57,400 bases of DNA from Erythrobacter sp. (GTDB taxonomy: Bacteria; Pseudomonadota; Alphaproteobacteria; Sphingomonadales; Sphingomonadaceae), in contig NZ_JAMWYX010000015.1 in NCBI RefSeq assembly GCF_024305245.1, forward strand, positions 1-57,400, written 5' to 3'. Every line of letters begins with the position of its first letter. Positions within the stretch are counted from its first letter, which is position 1. This document shows positions 51,071-57,400 of this stretch, in pieces. The position numbers and the translations under genes were made by a program. The notes below the pieces were generated by a model that worked only from the letters and a program-made list of their open reading frames with translations, was not told where the DNA came from and made no database searches.

Positions 51071-52138
51071 TCACTCAGCCAGCGCCGCCAACCGCTTGCC
51101 CTCGTCTTCGGCAATCAGCGCGTCTACCAGTTCGGCCAGCCCCGGCCCGGCGAGCACTTCTTCGAGCTTGTGCAGGGTCAGCCCGATGCGGTGATCGGTG
51201 ACGCGGCCTTGGGGGAAGTTGTAGGTGCGGATGCGTTCGGAACGGTCGCCGCTGCCGACCATCGCCTTACGCGCCTCGGCCTCGGCGCCCTGCGTGGCCT
51301 CGCGCTGGGCATCATACAGCCGCGTGCGCAGCACCTGCATCGCCTTTTCCTTGTTCTTGTGCTGGCTGCGGCCATCCTGACACGTGACGACGGTATTGGT
51401 CGGCAGGTGAGTGATGCGCACGGCGCTGTCAGTGGTGTTGACGTGCTGCCCGCCCGCGCCGGACGCGCGGTAAACATCGATCTTGAGGTCTTTTTCCTCG
51501 ATCGAAACATCCACGTCGTCCGGCTCCGGCAGCACCGCCACGGTCGCCGCGCTGGTGTGGATGCGCCCGCCGCTTTCGGTGACGGGGACGCGCTGGACCC
51601 GGTGGACGCCGCTTTCGAACTTCAGCTTGGCGAAGACGCCGGTGCCGGTGACGTTGGCGATCACTTCCTTGAAGCCGCCGATGTCGGAGGCGTTGATGCT
51701 GACCGCTTCGACCTTCCAGCCCTGTTCGGCGGCGTATTTCTCGTACATCCGATACAGGTCGGCGGCGAACAGCGCGGCTTCATCGCCCCCCGTCCCGGCG
51801 CGGATTTCGAGCATCGCGGGCTTTGCGTCGGCAGAGTCGCGCGGCAGCAGCGCGATGGCGAGGCGGCGTTCGAGATCGGGCAGCGTGGCCTTGATTTCGC
51901 CGAGTTCCTCCTCGGCCATGGCTTTCATTTCGGGGTCAGCGAGCATTTCGGAAAGCCCCGCCATTTCCTCCCGCGCCGATTTCACTTCCGCTGCAATCTT
52001 GGCGACGGGTTCAAGCTCGGCATAGTCGCGGGAGGCGCGCACAAAGGCCTCGCCCTCGAGAGTGCCCGAAGCCATGCGCGCTTCCAGCTCCGCAAAGCGG
52101 TGCGCGATCTGGTCAAGGCGTTCAGGGGGGATTTGCAT
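51071..52138 (-). CDS. prfA: Peptide chain release factor 1
   Basis: RF1, 355 residues, which reads UAA and UAG. The GGQ catalytic loop ([21 protein letters not shown]) lies near residue 229. The recognition region in domain 2 is intact, though the PxT motif was not located exactly. Its stop overlaps a possible prmC start. It follows hisS after a repeat element. Confidence 0.97.
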   Translation of the reverse strand: MQIPPERLDQIAHRFAELEARMASGTLEGEAFVRASRDYAELEPVAKIAAEVKSAREEMAGLSEMLADPEMKAMAEEELGEIKATLPDLERRLAIALLPRDSADAKPAMLEIRAGTGGDEAALFAADLYRMYEKYAAEQGWKVEAVSINASDIGGFKEVIANVTGTGVFAKLKFESGVHRVQRVPVTESGGRIHTSAATVAVLPEPDDVDVSIEEKDLKIDVYRASGAGGQHVNTTDSAVRITHLPTNTVVTCQDGRSQHKNKEKAMQVLRTRLYDAQREATQGAEAEARKAMVGSGDRSERIRTYNFPQGRVTDHRIGLTLHKLEEVLAGPGLAELVDALIAEDEGKRLAALAE

Positions 52139-52153
52139 TTCGATCTTCTCTCA

Positions 52154-52248
52154 CTCGTCATGCTGAACTTGTTTCAGCATCCATTTTGCCGTTGCGGGCC
52201 GCGGTAAATGCGGCGCGATGGACCCTGAAACGAGTTCAGGGTGACGAG
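52154..52248. repeat. Palindromic intergenic repeat between hisS and prfA
   Basis: Two 30-nt arms (52154-52183 and 52219-52248) are imperfect inverted copies. Each has its own small hairpin: ATGCTGAA with TTCAGCAT, and ACCCTGAA with TTCAGGGT. I recall this repeat type widely in sphingomonad intergenic regions. Confidence 0.85.
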
Positions 52249-52253
52249 GGAGG

Positions 52254-53504
52254 CTAACGGCCAGTCAGAATAAAGCTCTCGACCGCTGTGTGGCATTCGC
52301 CGCCATCGCCCATAATGCGCATAGGAGAGCCTTCGTCAGTCACTACGAAGGACACAAGGGCGTGCGCCGGGATCTTCTTGGCTTTGTCGAACCGCTTGCG
52401 GGGCGAGCCGCTGGCAATCATTTCAGCCGAGAAACCACATGAGCGAAGCTTGCCGAGCAACGAAATAGCATCATCCAGACGCTCATCGTTCTCGACCACG
52501 ATCACAGCATCAGCCTTAGCCTCCTCCCGCGCCCCCACCAGCATCGCCAGCCGCTCAATCCCCGCAGCCCAGCCCACCGCAGGCGTAGCCGCGCCGCCGA
52601 GGCTTTCCATCAGCCCATCATAACGCCCGCCGCCCAGCACCGTGCTCTGGCTCCCCAAGGCCGCAGCCGAAGCACTGCCCTCGTCGGGGATGAATTCGAA
52701 CGCCGTGTGGCGATAGTAGTCGAGCCCGCGCACAAGGCTTTCCGCGCGCACCCACTTCACCCCCGCCGCATCCAGACCGCTGGTGACAGCGGCGAAAAAC
52801 GCCCGCGCCTCGTCAGACAAAAACGCGTCGATCTTGAGCGCATCGGCGAGGAACGGCTTGTCGCGCGGATCCTTGGAATCCAGAATCCGCAGCGGGTTCT
52901 TCTCCAGCCGATCCTGCGAGTCCTTAGACAGCTGATCCTTCACCGCGCGGAAGTAATCGATCAAAGCCGCCCGCCACGCGTCCCGGCTCTCCACATCGCC
53001 CAAGGTGTTGAGGTGCAGCGTCACGTCCGCGATGCCCAACTCCTTCAAGAGCTGATCCGCCATCGCCAGCAGCTCCACATCCGCCTGCGGCTCGCCCGCG
53101 CCGATCACTTCGGCGTCGATCTGGTGGAACTGGCGGTAGCGGCCCTTTTGCGGGCGCTCGTACCGGAACAGCGGGCCGTGGGTCGCCACCTTCAGCGGCG
53201 CATATTGCTGCCAGCCGTTGGTAAGGAAGGCGCGCGCAATCCCGGCGGTGAATTCGGGCCGAAGGGTCAGGCTCTCACCACCGCGATCGTCGAAGGAATA
53301 CATCTCTTTTGACACCACATCGGTCGTCTCGCCCAGCGAGCGCGCGAACACCTCGGTCTTTTCGAACACCGGCATTTCCACACGGCGGAAGCGGTACAGC
53401 CGCCGCACGCGTTCGAACGTCTCGACCACAAAAGCGAACGCCTCGGCGTCGCTTCCGAAAATGTCCTGGGTGCCACGAATAGCTTGCGGGGTTTTCTTGC
53501 TCAT
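52254..53504 (-). CDS. hisS: Histidyl-tRNA synthetase
   Basis: Class II synthetase of 416 residues. Motif 2 reads [20 protein letters not shown] and the histidine-specific loop appears as [14 protein letters not shown]. The ATP- and histidine-binding region with [14 protein letters not shown] is present. The C-terminal anticodon domain is typical. The start at 53504 has no strong binding site but is the conserved beginning ([15 protein letters not shown]). It is transcribed toward prfA. Confidence 0.97.
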   Translation of the reverse strand: MSKKTPQAIRGTQDIFGSDAEAFAFVVETFERVRRLYRFRRVEMPVFEKTEVFARSLGETTDVVSKEMYSFDDRGGESLTLRPEFTAGIARAFLTNGWQQYAPLKVATHGPLFRYERPQKGRYRQFHQIDAEVIGAGEPQADVELLAMADQLLKELGIADVTLHLNTLGDVESRDAWRAALIDYFRAVKDQLSKDSQDRLEKNPLRILDSKDPRDKPFLADALKIDAFLSDEARAFFAAVTSGLDAAGVKWVRAESLVRGLDYYRHTAFEFIPDEGSASAAALGSQSTVLGGGRYDGLMESLGGAATPAVGWAAGIERLAMLVGAREEAKADAVIVVENDERLDDAISLLGKLRSCGFSAEMIASGSPRKRFDKAKKIPAHALVSFVVTDEGSPMRIMGDGGECHTAVESFILTGR

Positions 53505-53626
53505 ATGGCGCGCGATTAGGCTTACACAGGGTCTTTCGCAATCCTGCGCGGCGCATTAAGGGGCGTAGCAAGTTTCATCCTCTCCGCCGACAGCGAACAC
53601 GCGCGGCCCCAACAGAAGAGACCATC

Positions 53627-54160
53627 ATGCGCATCGACAAGATCCCGACTGGCGTAAACCCACCCGAAGATCTCAACGTCATCATCGAAGTGCCGACCGG
53701 CGGCGAGCCGGTAAAGTACGAATTCGACAAGGATAGCGGCGCGCTGTTCGTCGATCGTATCCTGCACACGCCGATGCGCTATCCCGCCAATTACGGCTTC
53801 GTGCCGCACACCCTCAGCCCCGATGGCGATCCGCTCGATGCGCTGGTGATCGCGCGTTCGCCCTTCATCCCGGGCTGCGTGGTGCGCGCCCGTCCGATCG
53901 GCGTGCTCAATCTGGAAGACGAACAGGGCGGAGATGAAAAGCTGATCTGCGTGCCGGTGAAAGAGACCTTCCCGTACTACGCCGACGTGGTCGAAACGAG
54001 CGATCTGCCCTCGATTATCTTCCAGCAGATCGAGCACTTCTTCACGCACTACAAGGATCTGGAAACCGAAAAGTGGGTGCGCGTGGGCAAGTGGGGCGAC
54101 GCCGCCGAAGCGCGTCAGATCGTGATCGATTCGATCGAGCGTTACGCTTCTTCGAAGTAG
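53627..54160 (+). CDS. ppa: Inorganic pyrophosphatase
   Basis: Family I soluble pyrophosphatase, 177 residues. The sequence PVKYEFDKDSGALFVDR, the active-site NYGFVPHTLSPDGDPLDALV with its metal-binding Asp residues, and KWGDAAEA near the end are standard. It removes pyrophosphate from biosynthetic reactions. Divergent from hisS, with about 120 bp between. Confidence 0.98.
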   Translation: MRIDKIPTGVNPPEDLNVIIEVPTGGEPVKYEFDKDSGALFVDRILHTPMRYPANYGFVPHTLSPDGDPLDALVIARSPFIPGCVVRARPIGVLNLEDEQGGDEKLICVPVKETFPYYADVVETSDLPSIIFQQIEHFFTHYKDLETEKWVRVGKWGDAAEARQIVIDSIERYASSK

Positions 54161-54328
54161 CGCGCACCTCCGTGCGCGCATCCTCGGCGCTATTCCCGTT
54201 GCTGCGCAACGGGGCACCTGCGGCTCGGGCGCGTGCCCTCACGGTCGCTGGCGCGACCGAAGATCGCAGCAATGCTAAAAGTTGAGAGCTGATCCCAATC
54301 GCACCAGGGACCGCAGGGCCGCTTGCAA
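54160..54328. other. Hairpin-rich intergenic region after ppa
   Basis: A perfect 8-bp hairpin at 54160-54167 with 54172-54179 follows the ppa stop and may end transcription. A second hairpin (CCCGTTGC with GCAACGGG near 54200) and a third around CGGTCGC (near 54245) follow. No U-run is present. No gene is seen. Confidence 0.4.
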
Positions 54329-54706
54329 TCAAAAAATGCTCAGCAAACCCTTGAACGCCAGCGCCAGTGCGAAGGGTAGCCCGATTGCCAGCGTCCACAA
54401 TCCCGCCACATCGCGGCGGAAGGCGGCGGCATAGGCTTCGTCTGCAGCCTCATCGTCGTTCAGGCCGATCCAGCGACCCTCGAACCAGCGCAGCGCCGGG
54501 ATGATGCCCGCCACCAGAACGATCAGCGCAAGATAGGGCAGCAGGCTGGAGGTGCCCTCGCTCAGCGCCTTGACCGTCACGAAAATCTGCAGGCCGGTAT
54601 AGACCAGCAGGCCGTAGGCGACATGATCGCTCATCGCCTTGCGCCAGTCGCGCGCGCGCGTTCCGGCGGAGGCCATGCCCTGTCGCTGTTCGGTTGCTTT
54701 GCCCAT
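54329..54706 (-). CDS. Small membrane protein of unknown function
   Basis: A 125-residue protein with three hydrophobic segments (about residues 32-50, 56-75, 105-122). A start at 54706 (GKATEQRQGMAS) is preferred to longer readings. No family is recognised. Divergent from lptB. Confidence 0.65.
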   Translation of the reverse strand: MGKATEQRQGMASAGTRARDWRKAMSDHVAYGLLVYTGLQIFVTVKALSEGTSSLLPYLALIVLVAGIIPALRWFEGRWIGLNDDEAADEAYAAAFRRDVAGLWTLAIGLPFALALAFKGLLSIF

Positions 54707-54957
54707 CTTTTGCCGATCCCCAACGGTGTGATGCAATAGCGGCAGTATCGCAAAGCGCGCCGAAGGTTGCAATAAGGCGAAAAAAATCGTCATTTTGTTG
54801 CGTTATGCGCATGATCCGCATGGCAAGCATCGGAATTCGCAGCTAGTTTGCGCGCGCGCTTTCTCCGGCAACCGGTCGGCACCGTGACAAAGCAAAAAAC
54901 CTGCCAAACGCGTTGCGGGTCTTTTCTGAACCCTCAAGGCTGCTAAAGACCGCTGAG
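54707..54957. other. Divergent promoter region for the small membrane gene and lptB
   Basis: About 250 bp between divergent starts. No clear -35/-10 pair stands out. lptA is not visible upstream of lptB, unlike the common lptA-lptB-rpoN order. Confidence 0.3.
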
Positions 54958-55740
54958 ATGAACGACTCCCTTTCCCCCGACGCGGTGGCCGACACCGCCC
55001 CGGCAAGCCACCCGACAGGCAGCGGGCTGGAGGTGATCTCGATCGCCAAGAGCTATGACAAGCGCGCGGTGCTGACCGATATTTCGCTGACCGTGGCGAA
55101 GGGCGAAGTGCTCGGCCTGCTCGGCCCCAATGGCGCGGGCAAGACCACCTGCTTCTATTCGATCATGGGTCTGGTCAAACCGGATTCGGGCCGCATCCTG
55201 ATGGATGGCGAGGATGTGACCAAGCTGCCGATGTATCGCCGCGCGATCCTGGGCCTGGGCTATCTGCCGCAGGAAACCAGCATCTTTCGCGGCATGACCG
55301 TGGAGCAGAACATCAACAGCGTGCTCGAACTGGTCGAGCCGGATCGCACCACCCGCGCCGCCGAACTGGAACGGCTGCTCGACGAATTCGGCCTTGCGCG
55401 CCTGCGCGAAAGCCCGGCGATGGCGCTGTCGGGCGGGGAACGGCGGCGCTGCGAGATCGCCCGCGCGCTGGCGGCCAAGCCTTCGATCATGCTGCTGGAT
55501 GAACCGTTTGCGGGGATCGATCCGCTGTCGATCAGCGACATCCGCGAGTTGGTGCGCGATCTGAAGGCGCGCGGCATCGGGGTGCTGATCACCGACCACA
55601 ATGTTCGCGAAACGCTAGACATCGTCGACCGCGCCTGCATCATCTATGGCGGACAGGTGCTGTTCGCCGGTTCGCCGCAGGAGCTGGTGGCGGACGAAAA
55701 CGTGCGGCGGTTGTATCTCGGCGAGAGCTTCACGCTGTGA
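54958..55740 (+). CDS. lptB: Lipopolysaccharide export ABC ATPase LptB
   Basis: The cytoplasmic ATPase (260 residues) of the LptBFGC complex that pulls LPS from the inner membrane. Walker A is GPNGAGKTTCFYS, the signature is LSGGERRRCEI, Walker B is IMLLDEPFAGIDP and the His switch is in TDHNVRETLD. The segment GYLPQETSIFRGMTVEQNI is typical of LptB. A 20-residue non-conserved N-terminal extension precedes the domain. rpoN follows after 39 bp; this pairing is very common. Confidence 0.95.
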   Translation: MNDSLSPDAVADTAPASHPTGSGLEVISIAKSYDKRAVLTDISLTVAKGEVLGLLGPNGAGKTTCFYSIMGLVKPDSGRILMDGEDVTKLPMYRRAILGLGYLPQETSIFRGMTVEQNINSVLELVEPDRTTRAAELERLLDEFGLARLRESPAMALSGGERRRCEIARALAAKPSIMLLDEPFAGIDPLSISDIRELVRDLKARGIGVLITDHNVRETLDIVDRACIIYGGQVLFAGSPQELVADENVRRLYLGESFTL

Positions 55741-55779
55741 TGGAGGGGGCGACCCCCTTCCCCGTTTAGGGCCTGATTG

Positions 55780-57282
55780 ATGGCTCTCGGCCCCCGCCTC
55801 GACCTACGGCAATCGCAATCTCTGGTGATGACGCCGCAGTTGCAGCAGGCGATCAAGCTGCTGGCGGCCTCCAACCTCGAAATCGAAAGCTTCATCGCCG
55901 AAGCGCTCGAGGCCAACCCGCTGCTCGACACCGGCGGGCCAGCCGACGGCGCCGAGCCGGAACGCGGCGAGATCGCGGTTGTCCTGCCTGAAGATGCGCC
56001 CGCGGATCAATTAATGGCGCTGGGCGGCGGTGAGGGCGATGCGCCGCTCGATCTCGCCTCGGTCGACCGCGACTGGGACACCGGCGACGGTGACGGCGCG
56101 GGCAGCAACAGCCGGGATGCCGAATGGGGCGCGGCCGCATCAAACGGCACCGATTTCAGCGATATGCCCGATTGGGAGCAGCTGCGCGCCGCCGAAGTGA
56201 CGCTGGCAGAACATCTCGAATCCCAGATCGGCGCTGCCGCATCCGGCCCGCGCAGCGCCTTTATCGCGCGCCACATTATCGGATTGCTCGACGATGCGGG
56301 CTACCTCGCCGCCCCGATCGACGAGGTCGCCAGCGATCTCGGCGTCGATCTGTTCGAAGCCGAAGACGCGCTGGCCGTGGTGCAAACGCTCGACCCCAGC
56401 GGCGTCGGCGCGCGCAGTCTGGCGGAATGCATCGCGATTCAGGCGCGCGAGGCGGATCGATACGATCCGTGCATGGCGGCGCTGATCGCCAACCTCGAAC
56501 TGGTGGCGCGCGGCGAGGTGGAGCGGCTGAAGCGCCTGTGCCGGGTGGATGACGAGGATTTCGCCGACATGCTGCGCGAATTGCGCAGTTACGACCCCAA
56601 GCCCGGCCTCGCCTTCGCGCCGTCGGCCACCAGCACCGTGGTGCCCGATATCCTGATCACCGCCAACGCAGCCGGCGGCTGGGACATCGCGCTTAATGAG
56701 GAAACCCTGCCCAAGCTGATCGTGAATCGCGGCTATTTCCTCGAACTCACCACGGGTGCGGCGGACAAATCGTCACAAGGCTGGCTCAAGGAGAAGCTGG
56801 CCGATGCGCATTGGCTGATTCGCGCGCTGGATCAACGCCAGAAGACCATCCTCAAGACCGCTGCGGAAATCGTGAAGCGGCAGGACGGGTTCTTCCGCCG
56901 CGGTGTGGCCGAACTGCGCCCGCTGACCTTGCGCGAAGTGGCCGAGCAGATCGAAATGCACGAAAGCACGGTGAGCCGGGTGACCAGCAACAAATATCTC
57001 GCCTGCGCGCGCGGGACGTTCGAGCTGAAATATTTCTTCACCAGCGGGGTAGGGTCGGCCGACGGAGAAGGCGCATCATCCGCGGCGATCAAGGCGCGAA
57101 TCAAGGCCCTGATCGATGCCGAGACCGTGAAAAACATCCTGTCGGACCAGCAATTGGCCGAAATGCTCCGACACGAGGGCTTCGACCTCGCCCGGCGCAC
57201 CGTGGCGAAATATCGCGAGGCGATCGGGCTGGGATCGAGCGCCGAGCGGCGCAGGGCGAAGAAGCTGGCAGGGCTGCGTTAG
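55780..57282 (+). CDS. rpoN: RNA polymerase sigma-54 factor
   Basis: Sigma-54 of 500 residues. Region I is Gln/Leu-rich (LDLRQSQSLVMTPQLQQAIKLL split over residues about 7-28). Region II is acidic (about 40-130). The core-binding and HTH parts follow (LTLREVAEQIEMHESTVSRV). The C-terminal RpoN box reads ARRTVAKYREAIGLGS and is complete. The start at 55780 (ATG) is used; a TTG three bases upstream is an alternative. It needs an activator ATPase that is not encoded in the window. Confidence 0.97.
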   Translation: MALGPRLDLRQSQSLVMTPQLQQAIKLLAASNLEIESFIAEALEANPLLDTGGPADGAEPERGEIAVVLPEDAPADQLMALGGGEGDAPLDLASVDRDWDTGDGDGAGSNSRDAEWGAAASNGTDFSDMPDWEQLRAAEVTLAEHLESQIGAAASGPRSAFIARHIIGLLDDAGYLAAPIDEVASDLGVDLFEAEDALAVVQTLDPSGVGARSLAECIAIQAREADRYDPCMAALIANLELVARGEVERLKRLCRVDDEDFADMLRELRSYDPKPGLAFAPSATSTVVPDILITANAAGGWDIALNEETLPKLIVNRGYFLELTTGAADKSSQGWLKEKLADAHWLIRALDQRQKTILKTAAEIVKRQDGFFRRGVAELRPLTLREVAEQIEMHESTVSRVTSNKYLACARGTFELKYFFTSGVGSADGEGASSAAIKARIKALIDAETVKNILSDQQLAEMLRHEGFDLARRTVAKYREAIGLGSSAERRRAKKLAGLR

Positions 57283-57400
57283 GAGTTTTTCCGGCGGCGC
57301 AGAGCAGGTATGAAGGCCCGCCGCCCCTGCCCTTTGCGACCCGCCGAGGTGTGACTCGAAAGACTCACTTCGAAAAGTTAACGGCCTAAACGTCTTATTA
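57283..57400. other. Window edge downstream of rpoN
   Basis: No gene is seen in the last 118 bp. It has an imperfect inverted repeat GTGACTC-GAAA-GACTCAC at about 57352-57369. The usual next gene, hpf or raiA, would lie beyond the window. Confidence 0.3.

Overview
The window is about 57 kb of GC-rich, gene-dense chromosome from an alphaproteobacterium. It most likely belongs to the Sphingomonadales, probably the Erythrobacteraceae. The evidence is the gene content and protein style: a DUF4167 protein (an alphaproteobacterial family), DUF2975 paired with a small Cro/CI regulator, a CIRCE-controlled groESL, and an lptB-rpoN pair. This placement rests on recalled family knowledge, not on a search. 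No insertion sequence, prophage, CRISPR array, rRNA or intact tRNA was seen. The region reads as core chromosome with small accessory insertions and several unexplained palindromes.

Layout. 1-442 has no convincing gene. 443-4502 (+) holds an MFS transporter, a BCCT-type osmolyte transporter and two small unknown genes. 4510-6839 (-) holds gltX, a META-like lipoprotein and an unknown gene. 7019-15602 (-) is rpoC and rpoB with a terminator and a recognisable rpoB promoter. 16025-16983 (+) is a frameshifted signal-peptide ORF, DUF2975 and a Cro/CI regulator, facing a 23-residue membrane peptide gene (-). 17160-18507 (+) is rplJ-rplL with promoter, structured leader and terminator. In this genome rplJL and rpoBC are therefore separated and divergent. 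18816-21087 is a MATE exporter converging on an MscS channel. 21283-23398 is CIRCE-groES-groEL with its terminator.

23455-30186 (+) holds a host-attachment-family protein, a 696-residue regulator (winged helix, TolB-like, TPR), a small exported protein, a VOC protein, a DUF418 membrane protein and an APC permease. 30222-34154 holds a large exported DUF305 plus beta-propeller protein (-), a class A serine-hydrolase-fold protein lacking the deacylating glutamate (+), and an Ala/Glu-rich lipoprotein (-). 34412-39884 holds polA with a small membrane gene (+), then a 34-bp palindrome centred on a near-perfect parS sequence, then a CDC48/VCP-type AAA ATPase (-). 39885-40502 is a structured intergenic region with tandem 36-nt repeats. 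40503-44869 (+) is an overlapping operon: scoA, a HAD-like lipoprotein, scoB, an esterase and a family III CoA-transferase.

44866-49893 (-) holds a second DUF418 protein, metK, lnt and a DUF4167 protein. 50172-53504 (-) holds prmC, prfA and hisS, with a palindromic repeat between prfA and hisS. 53627-57282 holds ppa (+), a small membrane protein (-), and lptB-rpoN (+).

How they fit together. Most genes are housekeeping: transcription (rpoB, rpoC, rpoN), translation (rplJ, rplL, gltX, hisS, prfA and its methylase prmC), folding (groESL, CDC48), DNA repair (polA), envelope building (lnt, lptB, MscS) and SAM synthesis (metK). The most interesting signals are the parS-like palindrome, the 11-bp-spaced TTGACG repeats beside the SARP-like regulator, the palindromes lying in frame inside gltX and prmC, the competing hairpins upstream of scoA, and the catalytically altered beta-lactamase-fold protein.
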